From Synchiropus splendidus (lineage: Eukaryota; Chordata; Actinopteri; Syngnathiformes; Callionymidae), in assembly GCF_027744825.2 (NCBI RefSeq), contig NC_071334.1, positions 66,375,437 to 66,439,436 of the forward strand: a stretch of DNA of 64,000 nucleotides, read 5' to 3'. Below, one piece after another: positions 1 through 13,842 of this stretch. Position numbers and translations under genes: made by a program. Below the pieces are notes generated by a model, which saw only the letters and a program-made list of their open reading frames with translations, made no database searches and was not told where the DNA came from. Every line of letters begins with the position of its first letter. Position 1 is the stretch's first letter.

Positions 1-3000
1 GCTGATTTGCTGCCCCAAGGAAAGGCCATCTACAGACCTTCCATGGAGGCTTCGTCTGTAACCAGGCGGTGATCCATAATTGATGCATGACCGCAAGCTA
101 AATCTTAGGTTTACTCTGAGACAGAAGACCTTGTGATCGATGTACTTCATATTGTTTTTTATATTTTGCAGACTCTCTTCCCATGAAGCTTTCGATAGCA
201 ACTGTCTGGTTGCAATTGAACCCTTTTGTGTAGTTCTATTTCAGCATGAATGTGACTCACCATGAGCTTGGCACCTTAAAATACCACGTTCAATGTGCTT
301 GGTCCCATGAATGAAGCATGGTCTGTTGACCTTAGGTGATCCACTGGATGATGCCATTGTGCCATGTACTCAGAGTGATCAATTGATGGCTCCTCTGCAT
401 TGTGATTCAAGGCTCATTGTGCTGTGAGGCAGAGGTCAATTGTTGACTTACGTAGCTACACACTGTCAGAGTCTTTGGTCGACTTCCTTTAAAAAAAAAC
501 AAAAAAAACGGCTGAAACCAAGTCCAGTCAGCTCCACTACTCTGTTTCCTCCTTTCATTTCTGAGTATTCTTGATGATGCTGTGCAGCTTACAAGTATTC
601 AAATATTCTTGATGGTGGTCTCTTAGTTGACTGAGACAGTCACAATGTGAGCATTTGAAACGCTACATTTAAGTGTTTTGTGTGTGAGCATTATAAAACT
701 GAGGGTGCTAGACCTGTTTGTTTTAATCACGTCTTGGTTTCAATTTTCACAATATTTGATTTGAGGTTTTATAATGAATTAGTCATGATCAACCTCTTTT
801 CAGAATTTGACCTCAGAGTGATGAAATTTATGTGGAATCTGTGCCGTTGAGCTGAAACATCGGGGTGGAAGTGCTCCAGCGATGAGGCACTTGGAACTCA
901 CCTTGCACACTGTGTGTGGTTAGCATCGCCATAATCCTCTTTGCATCCTTAACCTTGTCGTCCCTCTGTTTACTCTCATAAGTTATTCACTGAAACGCCT
1001 GTTAAAAAAATGAACACGTTCTCAAATTTCAATTTGCTGTCTGACATGGCTGACAGCTACGAAAATGGTCATTGATTATTTAATGGCAATATGAGATTAA
1101 GATGTCAACCGTCCCGTTTCATCTGATTTTTTATTATTTTGTTTAATTTAAATATAAGGTGTCCATGTGGCAAGTGTTTGTCCCCAAGACAGTCGCCGTG
1201 CACTTTTTGCCAAATAGATACAAATGACTGTGTACTCACCTTGCAAATACTTGGTGGATCTTTCGCTCAAAATTTCACAGATGAATAGTGACTTTTTTTG
1301 AGGTAATCATATAGGTCATCGAGCACATGAACTTCTGAGGACAGCACCCACAGAGCAAGTTCAGTGCTGTAAGTGGATTATGCCCCTCATTCAAAAGCCT
1401 TGCTGACAAGATGGACTGCTCAACGTTCGTATCAGCAAACCTGACAACCCAGAATCTGTGTTTTTGCGCAGTCTGCTGTCCTCAAGTGATCTCTTGGGTG
1501 AAAATGCAGGATGTCATGGGCCTCGGCCCCATCATATTTGGCTATCAAGACGTGTTTCTTTTATATCCTATATCGACAAGTTTAGGTGCAGAATATATTA
1601 TAATAACAGCACATTGGTACAACATAGTAGCTACTAAACTGATACCCTTCACAGAAAATGGTACTTATTTTTCTGCGTCTTTATTTGAGAGAAACTGTAG
1701 TCTTTAGTCTGCACTTTATTCATTTGAAACATTGGGTGGCAGTTGAGCATTTTGGGTGTTTGAAGCAAACAATTGACCAGCAGCTTATTTATTTATTTAT
1801 TACTAGTCAGTCCTATGACTACAATGCTTCCTCTTTTTTGATCATGATTCCTCATCATTCATGATGTCAAGCATCAAGTGAGGTCATTGTCCACCTGGTG
1901 GCTTGGTGCCCATACCACCGAAAATCCTCTCCACTCTAAACTGGTGGGGTGTCCAAGAGCCCATATGCGGTCAACGCTATGGATGATATAGATCTGGATG
2001 AAGGACGGAGACTTTGTCTGTGCTCTGCTTTCACAAAGCTTATGGATACGGTCCAAACGGAGCAGTACCACCGGAGACCGTGGGGGCATTGTTGCTGTAG
2101 CTACCCAACACATACCTCGAATGAGACACGGAGAAGAATAGAATAATAATACATTCTCCGTCCTCCTGTCGCTATATATGTAGCAGCCGCACCGGCCACC
2201 TTCTCCTGCAACACTGCCTCCGTTTTCGTCTTTTTGTGCAAGAGGTACTTTTGATTTAGGGATTTTCCGTTCAGGATTTTTGCTGCCGTGCAGATCACCA
2301 CCGATCACCGATACGGATCACCATCGATCACATGGATTGACAATGAATTTGTCATCAAAAAGATGAGAGTGAGAGCGACAGTGTTGGGGGCTGTAGCATC
2401 TGTATATCCAAAATAAAGCGTGTTGCCACAGGAGTGAGATCTTACAGAATGTTCAGTACTAAAACTGAGGGCATGTTACATAACAGATCTATTAGACTGG
2501 TCCTTTGTTGGTGTTTTGGGTGACTTTTCGTGGAGTTTGGCTGACTGGTTCCAACACGGCATGATTTCAGTTCCGACTCGATCAGTGTGCTGAGTGGAGA
2601 ATGTTTTTTATGTCTCTATAATTGAACCCCCCAAAACACCTCTTGGGAAACAGTTAATGCCTGGTCCACTGATAACGCTTCTTTTTCGACTTTCAAGCTC
2701 ATGATCACCTTTTGAAATATGAGTCAATACCTAGTTAGATGAGCTGGAGTGACTTGCGATTTGAAGGTGGTTAGTCTATTAACTGTTATATCTGATCAGA
2801 TAATGGACCAAGATCAGCTCATGCACAGCTGATCGAGGTTGAAGCAGCAATATAGTGAAAGACAGAAGAAGACTGAAACCGTGTCGAGAGTGTGGTGCAG
2901 TCAAGGGCTTCAGGTTGTAAAAGGTCAATTGTCTGTCCAGAGGGGCAGGAAACAAGTGGGTTCTACAACAGCTGCTTCTTTTCATCAAGAGAAGTGAAAG

Positions 3001-3833
3001 CGCTCCAGGTTCAAGGTACACACTCATCACCAGAGTTTGCTTGAAGTGAGTGATTTCAGGTGTTCTTTCAAGAATGCTAGTGTACGAACTTTGTCACCAG
3101 TAAACCTATTTTCTATACTTACTGACGGAATTGCTTCAGGTTAAAAAAACGGTTTGAAAACAGTTGGTCCATCAAAATGTGGCTGGACAGACCATGCTCT
3201 CTCACTTGTCTTTGCTGACTACGCCCCAAAACTGAAGTGGTTTTGGCAATAGGACACATGGACAACTGAATTAAACAGTGTGCTTGTTTGCTTAAGAGTG
3301 CTGGTACTATTTAAGAAAAATATTGAAGATAATCTTCAGGAGATGCAAACCATTGCCTGCTGTCATGAAAACATGTGTATGGATTCTCACTCCCAAGGCG
3401 TCACATAGCGACTGTCATTTGCTTCCTACATTATGATGCAGAAGACAGTCTCCAGCGTTGCATGCGGACACATAGGACTTTCAATTGAAACAGCGTTGTG
3501 GCCTGCCATTACGCTCTGGGCAGTGCGTCATGTGTCAGGTTGCATGTTGCCATGGAATGGCGCGCCTTTCACTCTGTATATTACAATGTGTCACGTGGTA
3601 TCTAAAGTTTCTCAAGTGATTGTGCGTTTCAGTCATAGTGACTTTGAATACACTGACGGTAAGGAGGGAGCCATACTTTACTGGGAGCTGCACAAACCAA
3701 GTTGCACTTCAGGCATTGTCTTGACGAAAGCTTCCTATAAGTGTGTGTCTACCTTCGCCTTAAAATTGATCACAACATGTCTTGAAGTCTGTTCTGGACT
3801 GACGTGTGACTCAATCTAGCAAAACGAATACTT

Positions 3834-4555
3834 CAGTACTAATATGGAGGGATATATCTGCCATCATGGGTTGAATACAAAAAACAAATTGAATTAGAAA
3901 GAAAATAAAACATTCAGAAAAATTGTGTTTTGATGCCCTGTTATTAAGGTTTGAATACGAAAAAAAAAAAAAAAGTTTTACATAGTATTTTTAAAATGTT
4001 TTTTGCATTATTTACTTCTTTTATATTGTATTTGATGGCAAGTTGCACCTTAAATAGCTTGTAGAGCAGTGTGTTGTAGCTGCACCTTTTCTCCTACATG
4101 ACTAATCCACATATTCATGTGTTTTTACAGCATCAGAATATCTATGTTGCCTCTAAACGTCACACCTTAAACCGCAGTCCTGAGTGCTGTCAGTCTTGAT
4201 TCGGCTTCACCCACAGAGCAAGGACACGCCTCCAAGGACATTTCTGTGCCATCAGTTCTAAACTCGTAAAAAAAAAAAGATTCGTAATCGGAAAAAAAGT
4301 TTCGAATCTGAAAAAACTTTTGAATTTGTAAATACAATTTGAAACAAAAAAAAAACTCACTCAAGCTTATTATTATTTTCATCCTGTATTGAAATTTTTT
4401 TTAAATGCTATGTAAAACTTTTTTTTTCATATTCAAACCTTAATAACAGGGCATCAAAACATCATTTTTCGAAATGATTGTTTTTTTTTTCAAATTTAAT
4501 TTGTTTTTTTGTATTCAAATCTCGATGGCAGAGATATCCCTCCATATACTTACTG
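3834..4555. repeat. Foldback element with about 155-bp inverted arms
   Basis: The left arm (about 3834-3992) and the right arm (about 4401-4555) are imperfect reverse complements over nearly their whole length. Shared blocks include ATGGAGGGATAT at the outer ends, GATGCCCTGTTATTAAGG in the middle and GTTTTACATAG at the inner ends. The arms surround about 400 bp of A/T-rich sequence with poly-A tracts. The outer ends both read CAGTA when viewed inward. A TA dinucleotide also flanks TGGAGGG on each side, which would suit a TA-targeting transposon, but no longer target duplication is clear. No transposase is visible, so this is a non-autonomous element or foldback repeat of unknown family. Confidence 0.75.
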
Positions 4556-5349
4556 TAAAACAACACTTGATTGTTACGTGTTATTGAAACAGACAAATGT
4601 CACTGTTTCTAATCTAGTGCACATCAATCTATTCCCATCACACCTGCTGCAGTTAATGCAGAAACTGTGATCTTTTTAAAGCCTGTGGCTGTCATGTTTA
4701 AAAAGTATGAATATTTTTCTGTCGTCCAAAAAGAAGGTGTTGGTGAGAACGGGGACATGTCCTAATCATTCATGCGAACGTTTCACCGTAGGATGGTTTT
4801 CCTGATGGCTATAGACGAGTAGTCGGTGCAGAAGATAATCTGTGGGAGAGTGGTAGGTCTGGCTTTTGTTGCCAAAGGGGATTCCCTATCACTCTGAAGG
4901 ACTCCGGTTCGCTGCAATCTTCGATGGGGAAAAAAAAACAAATCTCTTGCTGATGGGTTTGGACTGAAACTCACTGATATCGCAGTGTGTTTGCAGCCAA
5001 ATTTAACAACTAGGAAGATTGCAAATGAGCTGTTTGGTGTGATTGCTCACACTTTCTCAACAGTGTGTTTCATCTCTGTGGCTTTCACTTCATAAGCTTT
5101 GAAATTAGTGAAAATTTCCTGACACTGTTAATTTTGTCTGCAAATGTGTTAACTTGAATTAGACTTTGCTGATTTTTTTGTGACGCTGTGTTTCAAATCA
5201 AAAACAGATGTTCTAATTCTGAGCTCTCTGTGTGACACAGTCATTGTTCCCAATATTTATTGCAGTTAGTGCTGCAAAAGGTTTGAAAAATCTGTCATCT
5301 TGATAATATTGCAAGTGTTTCGACACGATTCTTCTCATGAACTATGGTG

Positions 5350-6270
5350 TAGGGCTGGGCGACATTGTACCGTTACCGATATTTACTGCTATAACCAACC
5401 TCATTTTGTGCATGTCGGTAAATTCATTTTTTTTTTTTCTTTCATAAAAATGAAAATAATAAACTTTTTAATCTGTTCTGACTGTGTGTGCAGTCAGGCA
5501 ATGTGCATTCCCTATAAGACCTTGTGTGTAGTGCGTGTAGTCACGTGACGCCACCCATCCAGTAAGAGGAAACATTCAAGATATAGCTGTCACAAAATTT
5601 ACAATGTCATTCACCCCAACATCAACGTCACCTTTGCACTCTCCCATCACAGCAGATCTAAAATATCGGCCAACTGAAAACCTTGTTTCATGCTTGTGCA
5701 TGATCGACAGCTGCAGCCACCCAGACAAATGGCTTCTGTTAATGTCTTTTAAAGGCACCACAAATATGTTCAGGAACATACTCAACGAAGCAACCAATTG
5801 AAAATAAAATGTTTATTTTCAGACACAACTCAAATCATAACTTTAGGCAATGTTTACCAAGGACCAAGGTAGATGATGCGGTAAGCTGTGCCATGCTAAC
5901 TTAGACGGAGCTGCTCAGTATCCTTCCTCTGAGGTTGTAACACCATCAATATACTCGAGGGTTGTTGTTGAAATTGTTTGGATATTGGTTTAAGCCAGAT
6001 CCTAGTCGGTTTTCTTGTGCAGCCTCTCTCTCTTTATGATGCTTGCACTGAAACAATGTATCTCAAACTTTTGCGGCAAGAAGTTGTTCATGCACATTGC
6101 AATTTGACTCCAGAAGTTTACTGTCAGGTGTTCTAGCACCTAGTTATTGAACATATAAACAGCTTTGTGCATGTATAAAGAGTAAACATGCACACATGCA
6201 TTTATCGTTATGGAGGTAAACAAGCCAATTTATCATGATATTGATTCGCGGTCAAATCACTCAGCCCCCG
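5350..6270. mobile_element. Degenerate hAT-like non-autonomous element
   Basis: The left edge reads TAGGGCTGGGCGAC, and the right edge, read on the other strand, reads GGGGGCTGAGTGATTTGACC. Edges of this kind followed by GATA-rich terminal sequence (here around 5372 and 6233) are typical of hAT-derived elements abundant in teleosts; the family call is from memory. The terminal repeats are imperfect and I found no matching 8-bp target duplication, so the copy is old. There is no transposase reading frame. Short open frames inside it, including one pair on opposite strands at 5576-5801, look like chance frames. Confidence 0.5.
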
Positions 6271-7439
6271 ACTTTTCAAACTCAATGATGTGGAGAAGCA
6301 CAAGACATGTCCATGTTTGCTCTCTCCATGAGATTAAATTGGGAAACCCGATTAGCATCTGTTACGGGGCAATTCATCGAATATGATAAACGTGAATTGA
6401 TAATTTCGCTGGGCTCGATTTGAGCATGCATGCTTGTTGGATTCCCTGGTTTTCAAAGAGCTGCCCGTCTGTTTAAGACGGCTACCTGTTACTCTATGCA
6501 CCGGTCTCGTAGTGATCCAGTCTTGGAGTCGGTTCCCTCTGTGTCTTTGCTAGAATGCGCAAACAGTTCAGGCTCGTGGCAGGCGAGTTAGACTTGTGGG
6601 GAGCAATGCAAGATACGTTCTTGGGGGATAGCAAACAAAAATATTGATAAGACATAAAGGTTTTATGTTATTGTTATTATTATTTTTTACAATGGGTGTA
6701 CTTGCATAATAATGATATTTTATAGTTACATCAGGTGTTAAACCTGGTCTTGGCAGTATTATTGTTTATCTGCAATACTTTATGTGACAATGAGTCATCT
6801 GGAAAAATTAGTTACCTAAACCTTATACTCTGCAATGCACGCTGACACACATAACAGGAATTATAGACAGTCTGCATTGTATATCTGCATTTATTTTTTC
6901 ATTACTTAGACTTTGGTGTGTCAATGAAATATTTACATACTGGCTGCTTGTAGTTGGACACCAAGACAGAGAGCACTGCATTTATGAAAGTTTCCACAAT
7001 TTCAGATTCAGGTGGCAAACGAATGCTGCACCCGACTCCAAAACACCGATGGATTCAGTCTTTTCTGACTCCGCTTAAACGCCACCTGAGAAAGGCTGGT
7101 CATCTAGCCCGGTGAAATTAATAATTATTTTTGCTTCGCTTTCTGAATGTCACGCTCAGACCGCCGGGTGTTGCTAAGCATTTGCTGCGCTAACAGCCTG
7201 AGGAACCAGCGTCTCAAAACTCTCTGTGCTCTGTCAATTGCTGGTGCTTTAAATGGCGTATTTATCTTATGGCGTCGAAGCCTTTTAATGCGCTTCCCTG
7301 AACAGCATTTTCCCATGTGTGTGCTGCAGGATGCAAACTTAGCATTACAGATTGAAAGAACCTTCACAGCAGACGTGCTGCCGCAGAGTAAGCAGCGAGT
7401 AGGGAGGAGTGGACGCATCACAGCCAGCAAGCCTTCATC

Positions 7440-7740
7440 AGAGTGCCGGCTGTCACACGTGATCAGTTGTTGTGATCGGCAATGACAGGCAGTGATCGGC
7501 AATCACCGGTCACCAGGCTTTTAGCTAGGAGGGCATCTGGGCATCTGCAAAACATGAAAAAATGGACGCCCGATTCTCGACTGTAGCTTGGCCGCCAGAT
7601 GTCGCCATATACCACCGCAATCTGGCGACCAAGCTACGGTTGAGAATGGGGTGTCCCACGCCCAGACGCCCTCCTAGCTAAAAGGTCAGGCTGATATTGG
7701 CTGATCATGATCGGTGGCCGATCGATTGGAGCATCCCTAG
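7440..7740. mobile_element. hAT-like fragment with a nested hairpin element
   Basis: The right edge ends in GGAGCATCCCTAG preceded by GATCGG/CCGATC-rich sequence, and the left part has several GATCGGCAAT-type units. Both are characteristic of hAT-type non-autonomous elements of fish (family recognition from memory). The left terminus is not clear. A separate inverted-repeat element at 7518-7684 sits inside it and interrupts the GATCGG-rich part. Confidence 0.5.
7518..7684. repeat. Hairpin MITE nested in a hAT-like repeat
   Basis: The outer ends are inverted copies: CTTTTAGCTAGGAGGGC at the left, with its complement finishing at 7684. Further inside, 7573-7600 and 7620-7647 are also reverse complements (AGCTTGG and CGCCAGAT are shared), so nearly the whole 167 bp can fold into one long hairpin with a loop at about 7601-7619. 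The flanks share only GTCA, so no confident target duplication is claimed. A diverged relative of the left half occurs at about 29272-29330. Confidence 0.7.
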
Positions 7741-10700
7741 ATATGTGGAAGTTCTTGAAAATGCACACTTACCTCAAATATTAAGCCCATGTTTTTGAGT
7801 GGTTGTACGATTGAGTGTTCCTGAACTCATCTGTGATACTTTCTTGAGGTGGACTGGCACTGTGGGTAACTGGTAGAGAGAGGATCAGAAGAGCGGGAAA
7901 TCTCAACTTTTACAGCAGCGGTTAGAAGCTCTAAATTCCTGTTTCAATCTAATGCAGCTTTTTTATCTTATTTTTGAGCATCTGATGTTGTTTTACATAC
8001 TAATACACTGTCAGGATAAATATGTGAAATATCAGATATGAACCTTACATTTTCACTTGTAGAGAATCTGCCTAATTTATACAAGAGGATATTTTGTATT
8101 AGGTCTGACTGGCAACAATACCGCGGCCGAAGCGGCGTGACTGATTTTAATCTTGAGCCCTGAGGTCTTGGTGCAGTTTTCAGTTTACCTCAGAAGAAAG
8201 GGATCCTCCCTCCAGCGCTGCCGGCGTCATTAAAGATGAAACTTTGATTAGATCTAGCTGACGAACCTTGCTGTCGTTCTTCAAATGTTAATGTCTTCCC
8301 AGGACAGTGTGTGAAAGAGAGTGCGCTAGTAAGTGCCAAAAAAACACACTCCCCCACACACACATGCAGACAAACACGCAGGAACACACACTGTGAGATG
8401 ACAGCGAGTAAAGACAGATCTGGGACATTTAAGTTGGTATAAGAAAAGAAAAGGCAAGTTCAGTTGAGAACTGCTGAAATGAATCCTGCCTGCATGCACG
8501 CACACCCACATACAAGGAATCAAGCACTTTCATTTCACATAGTTTAAATTGCAGCTCTCCTGCGGTTGTTTGTATATTTAAACCGCAGCTTCAGTTATTG
8601 CACAGTACTTCAGTACTTGTCTGTCAGACTTTTTTTTAATTTAATTCATGACATTTGTGACAGTTTTAGGTGTTTTTCTAGGAAATAATGAAGTCGTGTG
8701 ATGAAGTTGTGATGCCCACATAGCAGCCTTTATAATATGACTTTTAAGAGACGCCATAGTAACAGAAAGGTTTGTCATCACTCTCTTAATGTAATAACAG
8801 GAGAAATAACTGAGGACCTTCACGACCCAGAATGTCAAGTGCATCCGGTCATTTCACAAAGGAGAAATGAAAGGACACAACACATTTTGAGCAAATGTTG
8901 TTAAAAAATAATAAAAAGTTTCAAAGTAGTATTTAACAATATTCAAGTGTTCTTAAATCATCATTTACAACAAAACAATCAGTCATGTTGATGGATTTGT
9001 CAACACATCGGCGTCATAAGCTTAACAGACAAAGCTGAACGTAAAGTAGAAGCCAATATTTGTTGTTGTTATTGTTAGATGTCAAAACTGGCCTAGTCTT
9101 AAGGGACCATTGCAAAAAAAAATAAAAATATTCAATTATTCGAAAACATACGCCCCTTCTGTTGTGCAGGTGTCTGCATTTAGAAAGTTTGTGCTGAGAT
9201 GAAGAAACAGCTCCCATCACTGGCTCTGAGGCTGCACGTCCACTTTACACACAAGCTGTTGATGTGCTGTTTGTTTGTTTTGTTGTGGACAAGGTTTCCA
9301 ACCAAGAACAGCACAATGTAGCAGATGTCTCTGGATCATCATTTCATATGATCCTGTGATAGCAGGAGAATATCACGCGATCACGATGGTTAAGAGTGAC
9401 CGTCGAGATTTGCTGGACCGTTCAAATGTTTATCAACAGAGGCAACGTTTCCGTTTCACCATCATAGATTTGACTGATTTAATGGCAACAATGCTGCATA
9501 ACATCCACTGCAAACCTGAAACCTCTGTCTCCCTCACTCACCCTTATCTGTGACGGCAACACTCTGTATACACAATATTTCTGTATCAACAACATGTATT
9601 TGACTGATTTAATAACAAAAAGGCTGTGTGACCCGCGCAACTTGCCACTTTGTCCGTCCTGCATGAGAGCGTTGTCCATGTGGAACAGTGAAAGCACTCA
9701 ATTAATTTGAATCGTTTTGATTTGTATTTACAAAATAATATTAGTTCTGCCTTTTAAAAGAAGTTCCTCCATGGTTTCACAGTTTTTTAGTGGGAAACGT
9801 TTCATCCCAAGTAACCAAAGCAGAATTAAGTAGGAAGACAGGTAAAATTCTTGTTCATAAAAACCAGCGTGTAAAGAGCGTTTTACAGGTAAAGATACGT
9901 GAGGCTTTGTATTGAAAGGGTCTGTCGATCTGAACTTGAGTCAAACATTCAGCCTCACCACCTGAAACCCTCCTCCTCCTGTCACACCCCCCAAATCTGT
10001 GGAAAACACTGTAAATAGCCTCAGATGAAACACAACAGGCTTATTATCTGGCTCCTAGTGTTTGCATTCACTCTGTCTCCTACGGTTCCGTGAAGTCGGC
10101 AGCGAGTCTAATCTTCATATAAATTGGGTGACTGGTCCACTTGAAGGAGAAGACACCCAAACCCCCCTTTTTCGCCCACTAGAAGACGACAAGAGTTGTG
10201 CTTGACTTGAACAGATTAAGGGCAGTTCACCTCCGAGTCCGATTGTGTCTTGGTTCTTAATGACGACTTGTGTTATTTGCTGTGTTTTGAGTGCATGCTT
10301 GTGCACATTGTTTTCACACAAATTATGACTTTAAAAAAAGTATTAAATATACATCTTTTTTTTTTTCTCAATACAGAGAATGAATGAGTAAGATTGACAT
10401 CTTTGTGTTCTGAGTCGTAAAAGAAAAACATTTGTAGCATCTTTTTAACATTTATTATCATATTTGTAATATGTATTATATTACAGTACATTAATATTTA
10501 TAAGTAATGTTCATGTGGTCATGGGAATCCAAATGCTGGACTCAATTCCACCAATGGAATGGCTACAGCACAAATTTATGGTGGTTGGAATTCTCATTAA
10601 ACATTCAAGTAACTTAAAATGACATGGCCGTTGGTCACAAGTCAGCTACGTGGGAATAGTTTTGAATCTATTGGTCAATGAAGTGAACAACACCACTCTA

Positions 10701-10789
10701 TGACAAAATGTTTAGGCTTGAGGTCTTCTAACTGTAATTGCAATTGTTTAATACAACCTGAGCGTCTTTTTTTTCAGTTTTTATTGTGT

Positions 10790-10950
10790 TGTGTTTTTAT
10801 AATTTTGTGTTCTTTTATACTGTTTTATCCAAGGTTTATGAAAGCGCCTATTTTAGTCCTGTTTCTTCTGTATTTGTCATTGCATATTTGTTTTTATTGT
10901 TGTTGTAAAGCACTTGGGTGAGCTGTGTAAAATAAAATTTACCTTGACCT
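10790..10950 (+). repeat. Probable 3' tail of an old LINE (L2-like)
   Basis: A TGTAAAGCACTTGGGTGAG segment followed by an AT-rich stretch with AAATAAA and short CTTGAC-type repeats near 10945 resembles the 3' end of L2/CR1-like retrotransposons found throughout fish genomes. Only the non-coding tail is recognisable. No reverse-transcriptase motif is seen upstream, so this is a short, 5'-truncated, old copy. Identification rests on remembered consensus features. Confidence 0.35.
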
Positions 10951-11430
10951 TGTTTTGCAAATGACCATTGTTCTGTAGTTTTGCATTCAGAACCCCCCAT
11001 TTCTATTGGTACAGTAAGGTGTTACAGCCAGAGTTTGGCACAAACAGTATATGGACCCAAAGGTGAAAACTGTGTGTAACAGACTTCAGAGAGGATCAGT
11101 GGTTTCGATGCACATCACTGACAGATGATGGACTGGGTCTCTTAAGAAGATTGATCCACTGAATTCATGGCCAGCAACAGATCATGGAAGCTGCAATTGC
11201 AATGTTCTCAAGTTAAAACAAAGCATTTGTCGTTACAAATTGTTCAGTAAAATCCGAAGCTTTTTAACCCTGAACCTTCTTCTGCTTTCGGAATTTTCCC
11301 ATCAGGGCAGTTTCATCCACTTTAACCTATCATGTGCCTCCTCTCTTGTCACACATATTCTCTTCGTATCATTCTTGAACACAATCATAAACTGGCATAT
11401 CACATGGACAAAAAAATCCTATCTTGCTAT

Positions 11431-11640
11431 TACCGTAAGTTCCGGACTATAAGCTGCTACTTTTTTCCTGTGGAATGAACCCTGCGGCTTATACAATGAT
11501 GCAGGTAATACATGGATTTTTACAAGCTAAATAGCATTCTGCGAACAATATACTGAGCTGCGTCAAACCGAAGAAATCACAGGCGTTTTATTTACATCAA
11601 AGAGCTCAAAGTGCGCTTTATAGGTGCATTTGCTGCGGGC
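11431..11640 (+). repeat. Dispersed repeat beginning TTCCGGACTATAAGC
   Basis: The stretch TAAGTTCCGGACTATAAGCT followed by CCTGCGGCTTATACAATGA contains inverted TATAAGC/GCTTATA motifs. It matches, from memory, the start of a dispersed non-autonomous repeat common in teleosts. The class is not certain and the right boundary was not found; related sequence may continue to about 12110. No coding potential is evident. Confidence 0.4.
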
Positions 11641-13821
11641 TAAAGGAGCCAAGCGGAGACAAACGACCGAGAAGCAGCAACTGAGACCGTGTGTGGTGTC
11701 GGAACTTCAGACACGCAGGCGAAAACAGCACATTTTGAGTGCTTAAATGTAAACAAGTGGAACATTCCCAGTCGCAATCCAAGATGGCTTCCCTGAACAT
11801 AATCAATGAGATACCCAAAACGAAAAGAACACATTCCGTGAATTTATGTTTAATGCGACAAGTTGTTGGCTGTTTTAATTCCTTGTTGAGTATTTCACTC
11901 TAATATTTTGTTGTTTTATGGTCCACTTTTGCATTACAGATTCATTTTAGAGCGTGACTCGCCCTATAAACGATCCACTCAGAGTTCATGTTCAGTTTCA
12001 GTTCCTGGCATCTGCACAATAACTCCGCTAGCTAATCTAGTTGCAGATTGTGTGTGTTGGCGGCCGCTGAATGTGACTGATGGCTGTTATTGTCCATAGC
12101 TAACAAGCTATTGATCAGCAGTGGCTGACCAGGTTGCTGCAATATCTACCGCCATTGTCTTGAGAAGGATGTCTGCTGCTGGTCCAAGGCATGTGAGTCC
12201 AGGACGGCAGGTTTGTATTACACCACTGTATCTATTTGCATTGTGCGCAATTTTTAAGCTTGATTCAAAAGTACTTTACCTTCTCCATGGTTGCCCGAAT
12301 CATTTAACAAGTGTAATAATTTCACATATCAGGCACCTAATCTTAAATTAATTGTGATAAATACATGTCATAGTTGAGGTTTGAAATGTGACTGTGGATA
12401 AATCATTTGAATTCTTTCTTCAGTGTAAAGGGCTGCTGTATTGAATTGACTCTGCACAGAACGAATCAATGATTTAAATAAAGAGGACTGACTTTCAAGG
12501 TTCTGCGATAAATACATGGTGGGTTTTGATCTGTGCTGCAAGCTGGTAGCTACTTGCATAATGGACGCACTCCTAACAATCTCTTTGGTTCACAAGTTAA
12601 TGGCTTTTGCATTTAAGTAGATTTTATGTTCAATGTTGGGAAATTGTGTCACTGGATTGGTGCAAATGAAGAAAGTCTTATAGAGTTGGGTTATATTCAG
12701 TTTGATTGATGGACTGTTTAAAAGCTCTCAGTCGTAGCATGGTGATGTGAGTGGGGCTGAAATGGTACACTATAATGGGGCATGCCAGTTGTGTTTCACT
12801 GCATCTTAAATGTGGAAATGAAGTGTCAAATCCACTTTCTGAACCTCAGCACATATCAAAGGACTTTAGTTCAGCGTGTATTCAGATAGTGCAGATCGGA
12901 TTGAAGGCCAAAACTGCCCAGTCCAAGCATGTGCACCCCTACGTCATGGCAACGTAGTTCTCATAAATAGAAGGCTACACATTTTTACAATCCCCTGTTG
13001 ACTCCAGATTTCCCTGAGTAAATTCGTGTTATCCATTTCTGGCTGTCTTAATGTTCTACAACATAGTTGAGCTGTTTCATTCTTCCATCCAGGATCAAGT
13101 TTCACAACTTGTCTTAGTGTGTCATAAGTTGCATTTTTTTGAAAATGTAAATGTGTCTCATTGCTCTGAGTCTTCACTACCCATTAATCCTTTCCCTACC
13201 TTTTCAATCATGGGTTTGTGAGTTGTTTGCCAAATCATTGCCTGTATTGTTGTTTCCCAAGAGTGAAATCCCATTAGTGCTCAAGCCAACTAACCAAGAG
13301 GTGTCAGTGTTTGGAAGCGACATTGCTTTGTTTGTTTCTGACCAAGTGCCCAACTCCACCTGATGTTTTTTTTTTTTTTAAGTTTCTGACTCTTTGAGCT
13401 TGAGCTGAATAACTGCTGTTGTCACAGATACGAGATTTATTTTTCACTGTTATGAAAATGAGCTGAGCTATAAGTCCAGGCCATTTTCTGATCGAATTTC
13501 CATCTCAAAGAGGCTCCAATTGGTATCCTCAAGGCAGCAGACGTCTCCATTATAGACGGGGCTGGTGGGTCTGTTATCTGCCTGAGGCTTGCTCAGTTGC
13601 ATCTTCCCAAAGTTGATGGACAGTAGAAAAGTTTCCTTTGTCCACTATAATTGTTTTGTGAACCTGTACACATGGCAGACAAAACGCACCTTTTGTGTCA
13701 TTAAATTAGTTAAATTTTGTATATGCGAATGAAAACAACACCACTGTAACTTCAGTTCAGAAGCGCCTGGCAAGGTGATGCCATCACTTGTCATCATTAT
13801 TTCAGTAGTATGTGAGCACTT

Positions 13822-13842
13822 GAGAGAGAGAGAGAGAGAGAG
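13822..13842. repeat. (GA)n microsatellite
   Basis: An uninterrupted GA dinucleotide run of about 21 bases. Confidence 0.95.

Noticed and set aside
3433..3819. 128-codon open frame next to the foldback element
   Set aside because: No motif, no splice or promoter context, and no recognised similarity.
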